Assembly: GCA_963678085.1 (NCBI GenBank)
Contig: OY782680.1
Span: 1,488,001-1,552,000 of the forward strand
DNA from: Aliishimia sp963678085
GTDB taxonomy: Bacteria; Pseudomonadota; Alphaproteobacteria; Rhodobacterales; Rhodobacteraceae
Length of the DNA: 64,000 nt
Direction: 5' to 3'
How positions within the stretch are numbered: the stretch's first letter is position 1; the number at the start of each line of letters is the position of its first letter. The position numbers and the translations under genes are program-made. Positions 49,990-58,297 of this stretch are shown here, in pieces. The notes below the pieces were generated by a model. That model was given only the letters and a program-made list of their open reading frames with translations, did not search any database and was not told the DNA's origin.

Positions 49990-50114
49990 TAGTTCGGCCA
50001 AGCCAGGAACCTTTCCTTCGCAATCAAACTGCGATACTCGCTGGCTCCTTGGCAGGGGGCTCCATCCCGGAGCAACTGCTTGGCACCCTAAGACACCCGG
50101 TCATATCCACAACC

Positions 50115-50176
50115 GGCGCCCCCTTCATTTGGCCAATAAATACCTTGCGGGGGTGTGGGGGTGCAAAACCCCCACG
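50115..50176 (+). repeat. Intergenic hairpin element, copy 2
   Basis: GGCGCCCCCTTCATTTGGC, AAATACCTTGCGGGGG and a perfect hairpin GTGGGGGT-GCAA-AACCCCCAC (50,155-50,175). Same plan as 40,371-40,422. Confidence 0.6.
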
Positions 50177-50230
50177 GCGCGGGCATTCGGGTTTTGCTGG
50201 TGAGTTGGGAATAAGAGCGACCAAACCTAG

Positions 50231-50280
50231 TCCATCGACCCAAGCAAATTGCAATGAAATTTGCGAGGAAAGTTGATGGA
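50231..50280. repeat. 50-bp palindrome
   Basis: TCCATCGAC at the left and GTTGATGGA at the right enclose an inner inverted repeat GCAAATT/AAATTTGC. The outer arms resemble those in the 101-bp element copy 1 (TCCATCGAC ... GTTGATGGA), but the centre differs. Confidence 0.6.
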
Positions 50281-50291
50281 TAAACAAAAGC

Positions 50292-50337
50292 CTAGTCCTC
50301 TGCTTTGTCCGTCAGAACGCGCGAAGCAGAGGACTAG
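50292..50337. repeat. 46-bp palindromic repeat, copy 2
   Basis: CTAGTCCTCTGCTT and AAGCAGAGGACTAG form a perfect 14-bp stem around the same 18-base centre as the copy at 34,660-34,705. It lies after the zapA region and about 100 bases after the end of grxD in plus orientation. Confidence 0.8.
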
Positions 50338-50432
50338 ACCCTACCCAAACTGGAGCGCCATTTGCCACGCCGCCCCTATATCCCAATTTGAGTCCTTAAC
50401 CAGGGTAATAGAGCTCTCCCCTCTCCAGATCC

Positions 50433-50795
50433 TTAGCCGTTGGCTTCGCGGATCTTGTTGGCGGCCTCTTTGTCAAAAGCGATACCGCTGCCCTCTAGCA
50501 TCGTGTCCAGCTCACCGGAGAGGGTCATTTCGGTCACAATATCGCACCCGCCCACGAACTCGCCTTTGATGTAGAGCTGCGGGATGGTGGGCCAGTCCGA
50601 GTATTCCTTGATCCCCTGGCGCACATTCTCATCGGCGAGCACATTGATATCGGCATAGTCTACGCCCATGTAATTGAGCACCCCCGCCACGCGGCTGGAA
50701 AACCCGCATTGCGGCATCTCCTTGGTGCCTTTCATAAATAGCACCACCTCATTGGCTTTCACCGTTTCGTCGATTTGTGTCTGTGCGTCGGTCAT
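50433..50795 (-). CDS. grxD: Monothiol glutaredoxin (Grx4/GrxD type)
   Basis: A 120-residue monothiol glutaredoxin with the CGFS active site in KEMPQCGFSSRVAGVL and the glutathione-binding WPTIPQLYIKGEFVGGCDIV. These proteins carry [2Fe-2S] clusters, often as a complex with BolA, which is encoded immediately upstream. Confidence 0.95.
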   Translation of the reverse strand: MTDAQTQIDETVKANEVVLFMKGTKEMPQCGFSSRVAGVLNYMGVDYADINVLADENVRQGIKEYSDWPTIPQLYIKGEFVGGCDIVTEMTLSGELDTMLEGSGIAFDKEAANKIREANG

Positions 50796-50817
50796 AGTGT
50801 TTCCTTGATATCCTATC

Positions 50818-51054
50818 TTAATCGGGCGCTTTGGTGGTCAAAGCCAGCGCATGCAGCTCGCCATTGGGCCCGTCCATCTTGCCTTTCAGGGCGGCATAGA
50901 CCGCGCGTTGTTGCTGGACACGGTTTTTGCCGCGAAAGCTTTCGTCGATCACCAGCGCGGACATATGCACCCCGTCGCTGCCGCCAACCTCGATCTTGGC
51001 ATCTGGAAATGTACTGCGCAGCAAGGCTTCGATTTCATCTGCATGCATGGGCAT
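50818..51054 (-). CDS. BolA family protein
   Basis: A 78-residue BolA protein: IEALLRSTFPDAKIEVGGSD, the His in GVHMSALVI, FRGKNRVQQQRAVYAAL and a C-terminal ELHALALTT. I start at the ATG at 51,054 (GGGAG seven bases upstream); 19 residues further upstream in frame are not typical. BolA-Grx pairs act in iron-sulphur trafficking. It lies 22 bases before grxD. Confidence 0.93.
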   Translation of the reverse strand: MPMHADEIEALLRSTFPDAKIEVGGSDGVHMSALVIDESFRGKNRVQQQRAVYAALKGKMDGPNGELHALALTTKAPD

Positions 51055-51153
51055 GGCCACACTCCCTCTTTGTTTGGTAGAATAGATAGGCCGCGAAGGG
51101 CGAGGGTGCAAGCTGCCCCTTGCACATTGTTATTCAGCGCGTAGCTTAGTCCC

Positions 51154-52128
51154 ATGACACACGCATTTTTTGATCAAGCGCCCGAGTTGGCGCTCAAGTG
51201 GCACAGGGCAGGGCGCGGGGCGGCTTTGGCAACAGTGGTAGAAACCTGGGGTAGCGCGCCGCGTCGCACGGGGGCGCAAATGGTTGTCTCCGGTGATGGA
51301 GAGATCCAGGGCTCCGTTTCGGGCGGCTGCGTAGAGGGCGCGGTGATGTATGAAGCGCAGGAGGCCATTGCAGATGGCACGCCCCGGCTTTTGGAATATG
51401 GGGTGAGTGATGGGGATGCTTTTGCCGTGGGATTGGCTTGCGGTGGCACCATCCGCGTGCTTGTAGAGCCGGTTGCGGCAATTGGCGAGCCGGTTCTTTC
51501 AGAGCTTGTCGCCCGCCGTGCCGCCCGCCAGCCCTGCGCCTATATGACCTCGCTGCAAAACGGGGGCGCGGTGTTGCAGGGGCCTCAGAGCTATCCTGAC
51601 CGTTTTCGTCTGGATCGTTCGGGCGTTGAGGAGGATGGCGATACGTTCGTCGCAATCCATAACCCGCCCTTGCGTCTCGCTATTGTTGGCGCGGTGCATA
51701 TCGCCCAAGCCCTTGTGCCGATGGCGCGGATCGTGGGGTTTGATCCTGTGATTATTGATCCGCGCGCCGCCTTTGGCTCGGCTGAGCGGTTTCCGGGCGA
51801 GACGATCTTGGATGATTGGCCCGATGAGGCACTTGAGGCGTTCACGCTCGATACGCGCAGTGCGCTGGTTCTGCTGACCCATGATCCGAAATTGGACGAT
51901 CCTGCGTTGCATATCGCCTTGCGGTCAGACTGTTTTTACATCGGCGCTCTGGGCTCAAAGCGCACCCATGCCAAACGGGTCGAGCGTCTGAGTGAGGCAG
52001 GATTTGCCCAGAGTGATATCGCCCGCATTCATGGGCCCATCGGGCTCGATATCGGCGCGGCAAGCCCACAGGAAATAGCCGCGTCCATCCTGGCGGAGCT
52101 GGTGCAAACCTTGCGGAAGGGGCAATGA
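51154..52128 (+). CDS. XdhC/CoxF family molybdenum-enzyme maturation protein
   Basis: A 324-residue protein with the N-terminal XdhC domain (GAALATVVETWGSAPRRTG, GSVSGGCVEGAVMYEA, LACGGTIRVLVEP) and a C-terminal Rossmann domain (LRLAIVGAVHIAQALVPMA, YIGALGSKRTHAKR). XdhC proteins bind molybdenum cofactor and insert the sulphurated form into xanthine-oxidase-type enzymes; the natural client here is the CoxMLS enzyme. It overlaps the next gene by ATGA. Confidence 0.92.
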   Translation: MTHAFFDQAPELALKWHRAGRGAALATVVETWGSAPRRTGAQMVVSGDGEIQGSVSGGCVEGAVMYEAQEAIADGTPRLLEYGVSDGDAFAVGLACGGTIRVLVEPVAAIGEPVLSELVARRAARQPCAYMTSLQNGGAVLQGPQSYPDRFRLDRSGVEEDGDTFVAIHNPPLRLAIVGAVHIAQALVPMARIVGFDPVIIDPRAAFGSAERFPGETILDDWPDEALEAFTLDTRSALVLLTHDPKLDDPALHIALRSDCFYIGALGSKRTHAKRVERLSEAGFAQSDIARIHGPIGLDIGAASPQEIAASILAELVQTLRKGQ

Positions 52129-53147
52129 AGTTCGGCCCCGTTCCAACGCGCGAGGCTCTTGGCGCGATCCTGGCGCATTCAGTGCTGGCCGCAGATCCTA
52201 GCGTTCCAGAAAGCCTTACCTATAAGATCCCCAAGGGCACGGCTCTGACAGAAAAGCATATTCGCGATCTGCTGGCCTTGGATGTGACTGCGGTGACTGT
52301 GGCCCGGCTTGAGGGCACAGATATTCATGAAGATGAAGCCGCCACGCAACTGGCCGCGTCTTTGTTGAATGAGCGCGCGGAGTTGAGCGCAACGCGGGCC
52401 AAAACGGGCCGGGTGAATTTACGGGCGGAGACGGCGGGGCTTGTCGATCTGGATGCGGGCGCGATCAATGCAGCGAATTCGGTACATCCGGGCATCACCA
52501 TCGCGACCGTGCCCCAGCTCCAGCGTCTTGAGCTGCGCGGCCTAGCGGCGACGGTCAAGATCATTCCCTACGGCGTGCCGAAAGATGCGCTGCAAAGAGC
52601 GGTTGATTTGGCGGAAAATGCTATGGGCTTTCTGCCCCCGCAAATCACCTCGGCCACTTTAATCGAAACAAGCGTTGCGGGCCTGGATCACGGGCCAAAG
52701 GGGCGAGAGGCGATCCGGCACAGGCTGGCGCGGCTTGGGGTTATGCTTTCGGACAAAATCACGATCCCTCACACCATTCAAAAAATAGCTGATGCACTGA
52801 CTGAGGCCCCCGGTGAGCTGCTCCTAATCCTTACGGGGTCCGCGACATCAGATGAGGCAGATACGGCCCCTGCGGCGCTTGTGCAGGCGGGGGGAGAGAT
52901 CTTGCATTATGGCATGCCGGTAGACCCTGGAAACCTGCTGTTCATAGGAAAGCTGGGGCCGCGCTATGTGATCGGGCTGCCCGGCTGTGCACGTTCGCCT
53001 GCGCTCAATGGCGCTGATTGGGTGCTGGAGCGGGTGATTTGTGGCCGTGCTCCAAGTGCACAGGACATCATGGGCATGGGGGTTGGCGGGCTGCTCAAAG
53101 AGATCCCCTCACGCCCGCTGCCCCGTATCAAAGCCGAAAAAGCATAG
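52125..53147 (+). CDS. Molybdopterin-binding (MoeA/MogA-like) protein
   Basis: A 340-residue protein with an N-terminal MoeA-like part (REALGAILAHSVLAADPSVP, IPKGTALTEKHIRDLLALDV) and a C-terminal molybdopterin-binding domain (LLILTGSATSDEADTAPAAL, GLPGCARSPALNGADWVLER). It probably helps convert or hand over molybdenum cofactor, perhaps to the cytosine dinucleotide form with a MocA partner that is not in the window. It is coupled to xdhC. Confidence 0.85.
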   Translation: MKFGPVPTREALGAILAHSVLAADPSVPESLTYKIPKGTALTEKHIRDLLALDVTAVTVARLEGTDIHEDEAATQLAASLLNERAELSATRAKTGRVNLRAETAGLVDLDAGAINAANSVHPGITIATVPQLQRLELRGLAATVKIIPYGVPKDALQRAVDLAENAMGFLPPQITSATLIETSVAGLDHGPKGREAIRHRLARLGVMLSDKITIPHTIQKIADALTEAPGELLLILTGSATSDEADTAPAALVQAGGEILHYGMPVDPGNLLFIGKLGPRYVIGLPGCARSPALNGADWVLERVICGRAPSAQDIMGMGVGGLLKEIPSRPLPRIKAEKA

Positions 53148-53200
53148 AAAAAGGCCGCCCCACATTGCGGTGAAGCGGCCCGTTTCTTGTTTTCGCTGGA

Positions 53201-54682
53201 TCAGTCCTTAAGGCTCTCTTCGCGCAGGCCATCTGCAAGCAGGTTCAACCCAAGCACCAAGGTCAGCAAGGAAATCGCCGGAGCAAGCGCCGCATGCGGA
53301 TAAAGCGATAGCAGCTTACGGCCCGCATTGATCGTTGTGCCCCAATCCGGGCTCTCAGAGGATAGACCAAGCCCAAAGAAGCCCAACGTCCCAAGCAAGA
53401 TCGTTGTATAGCCAATGCGCAGGCAGAAATCCACGATGAGCGGGCCGCGCGCGTTGGGCAGGATTTCCCAAAGCATTATGTACCACGGGCCTTCACCACG
53501 GGTGCGCGCCGCTGCAACATAGTCGCGCGTTTTGATATCCATCGCTAGACCGCGCACGATACGAAACACCGTGGGCGCATTCACAAAGACCACCGAGACG
53601 AACACCAAGAGGATCTGCGGATCGGGATTGAGAATGTCCAGCCAGCTTGGCAAGCCGATGAGCCGGCAGCCCTCTTGGCCGCTGGCAGGCAAGATTAAAC
53701 ATCCGCCTTCTGTGTTGAGCGACAGATAGCCCCAGACCATCAGCGAAAGTACCACGATCAGCAGGGGCGTGCGCAAACTCGGCTGGGTGCGATAGCGTGA
53801 GTTCAGCAAAATGCAGGTGAAGATGATTGGGAAGATGAACAAGACAAGCCCCATCACCGCCGGAATACCTGCCTGTTTGATCTCAGGTGTCACGAGCAGG
53901 TAGAACAGCAAAATCACAGGGAAGGCGAGGATCAGGTTCGCCAAGAAGCTCAGGATTGTGTCGATCCGTCCCCCATAATAGCCCGCAGGCAGCCCCAGGG
54001 TGATCCCGGCAAGGAAGGCAAACAGTGTCGCAAGCGGCGCAATTTGAATGACAAGCCAAGCGCCTTTGAAGATGCGGGTAAAGATGTCGCGCGCTAGGTT
54101 ATCCCCGCCAAGCAGGAACCAGGCGTAATCTTCCTCACCCGCGCCGCGCAACGGCGTGCCCGGCAGCTTGTTCTTCATGCCGGAATATTGACTTAGATGG
54201 TCTTGCGTCGTGATCCAGTCAAGCGCGCCATAGATGCCAGCAAAGACCCAGAACATCACGATGCCAAAGCCGATCATGCCGACCGTATTGTTAAAGAGCT
54301 TGCCATAAAGACCAAGCGAGCCCTTGAACGCGATAGACACCCCAAAAAGAACGATGAGCGAGATCCATACTGGCACAAGTTGTTGGCTTATCCCGCCGAT
54401 GATGCCTGCGCCTTGCGGCCCCATAATGGCCCCGAGAGCGAGGTACAGCACGATCATCAAGAGCGTTGCAAACAAGGCCCATTGCGTGCCTTTCGCACTC
54501 AGATCATGGGCGCGGTAAGACATGCTTAGGGCGGTTTCGGCCGAGACCGTAGTTGTCTCTGCTGGCGCGAAAAGCGTGACCAAAATCCGCGCAACGACTG
54601 CAATCGCAAGGATGGCCGCCACATAGAAGAAGACAGTGTCAAGATAGGTGCCAAGGCCACCAGTCCATGTAAGTTTTTCCAT
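53201..54682 (-). CDS. ABC transporter permease (DppC/OppC type, long)
   Basis: A 493-residue inner-membrane permease, much longer than the usual ~300 residues. About three membrane helices precede the core, and an extra pair of helices with a Cys-containing loop (GGCLILPASGQEGC) interrupts it. The EAA-type loop YVAAARTRGEGPWYIMLWEI and LLGTLGFFGLGLSSESPDWG are typical of peptide/nickel permeases. It lies 14 bases after the partner permease. Neither ATPase nor binding-protein genes are adjacent. Confidence 0.85.
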   Translation of the reverse strand: MEKLTWTGGLGTYLDTVFFYVAAILAIAVVARILVTLFAPAETTTVSAETALSMSYRAHDLSAKGTQWALFATLLMIVLYLALGAIMGPQGAGIIGGISQQLVPVWISLIVLFGVSIAFKGSLGLYGKLFNNTVGMIGFGIVMFWVFAGIYGALDWITTQDHLSQYSGMKNKLPGTPLRGAGEEDYAWFLLGGDNLARDIFTRIFKGAWLVIQIAPLATLFAFLAGITLGLPAGYYGGRIDTILSFLANLILAFPVILLFYLLVTPEIKQAGIPAVMGLVLFIFPIIFTCILLNSRYRTQPSLRTPLLIVVLSLMVWGYLSLNTEGGCLILPASGQEGCRLIGLPSWLDILNPDPQILLVFVSVVFVNAPTVFRIVRGLAMDIKTRDYVAAARTRGEGPWYIMLWEILPNARGPLIVDFCLRIGYTTILLGTLGFFGLGLSSESPDWGTTINAGRKLLSLYPHAALAPAISLLTLVLGLNLLADGLREESLKD

Positions 54683-54696
54683 TGCTCAGTCCTCCC

Positions 54697-55743
54697 TTAG
54701 CTAATGCGGATCCGTGGGTTCAAGAACACATAGCCGATATCTGAAATCAGCTGCGTGATCAGAACCACGAAGACGGAGACGACCGAAATGGCCAGGAGAA
54801 GTTCAATATCCGGGTGCGAGGCCGCGCCCACCAAAAGCCAGCCAAAGCCTTTATAATTGAACAGAGTTTCAACGATGACCACACCGTTCAGCAGCCATGG
54901 GATCTGCAGCATGATCACGGTGAACGGCGCAATCAGCGCGTTGCGCAGCGCGTGTTTCATCACGATGCTACGAAAGCTGACGCCCTTAAGCCGTGCCGTG
55001 CGGATATATTGTGCGGTCATTACCTCGGCCATAGAGGCGCGGGTCATGCGCGCGATATAGCCCATGCCATAAAGCGCGATCGTCAGAACAGGCAGGGTGA
55101 AATTGGCGAAATTCGCGCTCTCCATCGCAGAGGTGGAGGAGCCATTGAACCATCTTAACCCAACCGCTTTTGATGCGAAAATAGCTATGAAGATGACGCC
55201 CGAGACATATTCCGGTGTTGCGGTGGTTGTGATCGAAAAGGTGGATAGGGTTCGGTCCAGCCCAGAGCCTTCGCGCATACCAGACAAAACGCCCAAAAGC
55301 AGCGCCATCGGCACCATAACGATCATCACCCACAGCATCAGATACCCGGTATATCCCAAGTGCTTTGTCACCAGCGGCGCCACCTCAGTCTTTTTAGATA
55401 GCGAATAGCCCCAATTCCCTTGCAAAATCCCGCAGAATGTGGCGCGCTCCTCTTCAGGCAGGCCCGCATCGCGACATTGGCGCAGCAATGTGCCGTCCTC
55501 TTTGAGCGTCTCCCAGCCCGGCACTACGCCAAGCCAGCGGCCATATTTGACCGGCATCGGATCGGTATACCCGCGGTCATCAAGCCAGCTATAAACGGCC
55601 TCATCCGACATGCGGAAGTTGCCTTCGGATTTGGCAAGCTTTTCCAGGTTCGGATAAAGATTGGTGAGGAAGAAAACGATAAAGGTCAGACATAATGCTG
55701 TGAGCAGCATCATACCCAATCGTCGGAGGATAAATAGTCCCAT
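54697..55743 (-). CDS. ABC transporter permease (DppB/OppB type)
   Basis: A 348-residue permease with six membrane helices: FILRRLGMMLLTALCLTFIVFF at the start, a periplasmic insert of ~85 residues, and the EAA-type loop MTAQYIRTARLKGVSFRSIV followed by LRNALIAPFTVIML. It forms the channel with the product of 53,201-54,682, probably for peptides or related solutes. Confidence 0.9.
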   Translation of the reverse strand: MGLFILRRLGMMLLTALCLTFIVFFLTNLYPNLEKLAKSEGNFRMSDEAVYSWLDDRGYTDPMPVKYGRWLGVVPGWETLKEDGTLLRQCRDAGLPEEERATFCGILQGNWGYSLSKKTEVAPLVTKHLGYTGYLMLWVMIVMVPMALLLGVLSGMREGSGLDRTLSTFSITTTATPEYVSGVIFIAIFASKAVGLRWFNGSSTSAMESANFANFTLPVLTIALYGMGYIARMTRASMAEVMTAQYIRTARLKGVSFRSIVMKHALRNALIAPFTVIMLQIPWLLNGVVIVETLFNYKGFGWLLVGAASHPDIELLLAISVVSVFVVLITQLISDIGYVFLNPRIRIS

Positions 55744-55983
55744 AAGTGCCCCTGTTGGTCAGGCCTTCGTGGTCAGGCGATGTTGATCGGGCGTTTTTTG
55801 TTTAACCCGTTTGATTTGGTTTTTGCACGTTAGCGGGTTCTGTGGTGTCAGATTCAGCAGATCCCCCAACGCTGTAGGCCTATCAAGTCAGGGATCGGCA
55901 GTGGGGTCAACAGATCGCAGCGACAAAGAGGCGATTTTTGCGACATTCATGTCGTTTCAGCGCGCATTGGTTGAAGCGGCGGG

Positions 55984-57327
55984 TTAGATGGCTTGTGAGT
56001 ATTTCGGCGCGCTGGTTTGCGTGGATGCCCCCAAAGACAGCTCCGCCGCCACGATCCGCACCAAAGGGCGCGCCCAGGGTTTGAGCTTATAACCGGTGCC
56101 CTCGCTTTCAAAGAGCTCAGCGTATCTGTCGAGAATCGCAGACAGCTTCGCCGCGATGGCGGGGCTATGGTCTGACTTTCTGATCTCGAAATAGCACATC
56201 AGCTCTTCGACCAAGCCCGCCATTTCGGCATCCTCACGGGTTAGGGCATAACCACGCCAGATCGGGGTGTGCCCGTCGTCAAGCTGTTTGGTATATTGGC
56301 CGGTCACTGCCACATTTTGCGCAAATCCTTGCGGGTAGGTCGAGATCGCAGACGCCCCCAGCCCAATGAGATAGGGCGCGGTATCATCCGTATAGCCTTG
56401 GAATGAGCGCTTAAGCGTTTTGGCGTCATAAGCCTTGGCCAGCCCATCAGAGGGGCGCGCGAAATGGTCAATGCCGATTTGCAGATAGTCTTTTTCCGAC
56501 AGAATGCTCTGCGCCTCATCAAATAGCAAATACCTCTCGGTCGGAGAGGGCAGGGCGTCGGTGGGGATAAGCGCTTGGCGTTTGGACATCCAAGGCACAT
56601 GGGCATAGCCAAACAACGCGATGCGCGCGGGCTGCATTTCTAAGCTTTGCAGCAATGTTTGGCGCAGGCTGCGCATGGTTTGGAAGGGGAGACCATAGAG
56701 CAAGTCAAAGTTGATATTGCTCACCCCGGCAGCGCGCAGCTGATCAACGACCTCGCGCGTGCGCTGATAGCTTTGATGCCGCCCGATTGCGTCTTGAACT
56801 TTGGGATCGAAATCCTGAATGCCCAAACTGGCCCGATTCATCCCAAACGTGGTTAACGTGTTAATGCGTTCGGGATCAACATCGGTGGGGTCAATTTCGA
56901 CGGAGAGCTCTGTGAGATTGGAGAATCCGAAAAGCGATTCTAGCCCACCAAGAAGTCTCTCAATCAGCGCGGGAGGCAAAATTGTTGGGGTCCCGCCCCC
57001 CAAATGCAGGCGGCGCAGCTTGATATTTCGCGGTAAATTGTCGCGATGCCGCCGGGCCTCGACGAGGATTTGGCTGACATAGCCCTCAAGAGGTTTGCTG
57101 GTCTTTGTCCCCTGAGTTCGGCACGCACAGAACCAACATAGCCGTTTGCAAAAGGGAATATGCACATATAGCGATAGATCCGAGCCCTCGGGCATTGCAT
57201 GCTGCCAGTCATGAACAGTCTGCGCTGTCACGCCCTCCTCAAACCAAGTGGCAGGAGGAAAACTTGTAAAACGCGGAACTTTCGCGTCTAATAAACCAAA
57301 GCGGCGGAGATCGGACAATTGTGTCAT
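55984..57327 (-). CDS. hemN: Oxygen-independent coproporphyrinogen III dehydrogenase
   Basis: A 447-residue radical-SAM enzyme that makes protoporphyrinogen IX without oxygen. The cluster motif is in YVHIPFCKRLCWFCAC, SAM-binding LHLGGGTPTILPP follows, and the C-terminal HemN domain includes FQGYTDDTAPYLIGLGASAIS. It is divergent from fnrL with an FNR box between them, which fits induction at low oxygen. Confidence 0.95.
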   Translation of the reverse strand: MTQLSDLRRFGLLDAKVPRFTSFPPATWFEEGVTAQTVHDWQHAMPEGSDLSLYVHIPFCKRLCWFCACRTQGTKTSKPLEGYVSQILVEARRHRDNLPRNIKLRRLHLGGGTPTILPPALIERLLGGLESLFGFSNLTELSVEIDPTDVDPERINTLTTFGMNRASLGIQDFDPKVQDAIGRHQSYQRTREVVDQLRAAGVSNINFDLLYGLPFQTMRSLRQTLLQSLEMQPARIALFGYAHVPWMSKRQALIPTDALPSPTERYLLFDEAQSILSEKDYLQIGIDHFARPSDGLAKAYDAKTLKRSFQGYTDDTAPYLIGLGASAISTYPQGFAQNVAVTGQYTKQLDDGHTPIWRGYALTREDAEMAGLVEELMCYFEIRKSDHSPAIAAKLSAILDRYAELFESEGTGYKLKPWARPLVRIVAAELSLGASTQTSAPKYSQAI

Positions 57328-57361
57328 GCTCCCTCAATTCCACAAGCGGTTCATGCGCGCA

Positions 57362-57375
57362 TTGACACAGATCAA
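57362..57375. promoter_or_regulatory. FNR box between hemN and fnrL
   Basis: TTGACACAGATCAA fits the FNR consensus TTGAT-N4-ATCAA with one mismatch. It is 35 bases from the hemN start and only 12 bases before the fnrL start, so it should activate hemN and may repress fnrL. Confidence 0.85.
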
Positions 57376-57387
57376 ATGGGTTAACTT

Positions 57388-58131
57388 ATGTTAGCAGCCA
57401 AACACATTCCCAATCTCGCATGCGGCGAATGCCCCATCCGTCACCGGGCGGTTTGCTCGACCTGTGATGAAGATGAATTGGCTCAGCTGGATGGTGTGAA
57501 ATTTTACCGAAGCTATCAAGCGGGCCAGACCATCGCGCTGCGCGGTTATGCGTTGGATTATGTCGCTTCAATCGTTGAGGGGACCGCGACACTAGAGCGG
57601 GTGATCGAAGATGGTCGCACGCAGATGATTGGTCTGCTTTTGCCGTCGGATTTTTTGGGGCGACCTGGGCGGGGAACGCTGCAATATGATGTGACTGCCG
57701 TGACGGACGTGACCTTGTGCTGCTTTCAGCGCAAACCTTTTGAGGCCCTATTGCTCGACATCCCGCATCTACAGGAACGTCTATTGCAAATGACGCTGGA
57801 TGAGCTGGATGCGGCCCGCGATTGGATGCTTTTGCTGGGACGAAAGACAGCGCGAGAAAAGATCGCCAGCCTTTTGCTCGCCATTGTGAAGCGCACCGTC
57901 AACCCGGATGGAAAGTCTCTAGGAACGCGCTCGCGCCTGGAATTGCCGATTAGTCGAGAGGCTATGGGAAATTTCCTTGGCCTTACTATCGAAACGGTCT
58001 CACGCCAGTTTACCGCGCTCAAGAAAGACGGTGTCATCGAGCTGGAAGGCAAGCGCGTTGTGCATATCCCGGACCTTTCGGCCCTGATGGGCGAGACTGG
58101 CGATGATGAGGATGGCGGGCTCATCGTGTGA
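57388..58131 (+). CDS. fnrL: Oxygen-sensing Crp/Fnr regulator FnrL
   Basis: A 247-residue Fnr-type activator. N-terminal cysteines are in CGECPIRHRAVCSTC (Cys12, 15, 23, 26), and a further Cys in TLCCFQ supplies the fourth [4Fe-4S] ligand. The cNMP-like beta-roll is followed by a helix-turn-helix whose recognition helix reads ISREAMGNFLGLTIETVSRQ, with the E-x-x-S-R residues that read TTGAT half-sites. It controls cco, hemN and other low-oxygen genes. Confidence 0.95.
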   Translation: MLAAKHIPNLACGECPIRHRAVCSTCDEDELAQLDGVKFYRSYQAGQTIALRGYALDYVASIVEGTATLERVIEDGRTQMIGLLLPSDFLGRPGRGTLQYDVTAVTDVTLCCFQRKPFEALLLDIPHLQERLLQMTLDELDAARDWMLLLGRKTAREKIASLLLAIVKRTVNPDGKSLGTRSRLELPISREAMGNFLGLTIETVSRQFTALKKDGVIELEGKRVVHIPDLSALMGETGDDEDGGLIV

Positions 58132-58198
58132 TATGCCCGAAAATTAAAGAGGCTGCGCGCTCAGGTCGCACCCTCATAGGTCTTAAACCTGCAAGTTT

Positions 58199-58212
58199 TT
58201 GACTCAGATCAA
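58199..58212. promoter_or_regulatory. FNR box upstream of ccoN
   Basis: TTGACTCAGATCAA, 85 bases before the ccoN start, at a spacing suited to class II activation. Confidence 0.85.
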
Positions 58213-58297
58213 CGTAGTGCTAACCCCCTGTTGATAGCCAAAATCCAGTGAAGCCACGTACGCAAGCCAAACTTGCGGCGCTTTTAAAGGATTTAAC

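Larger units (their letters stand above)
49992..50432. other. Intergenic region between zapA and grxD
   Basis: About 440 bases made largely of the repeats listed separately. I looked for a 6S RNA, which often follows zapA, and did not find a convincing fold. No gene is supported. Confidence 0.45.

Noticed and set aside
49992..50432. 6S RNA gene after zapA
   Set aside because: The location is suggestive, but the sequence is filled with other repeats and I could not form the long stem with a central bubble.
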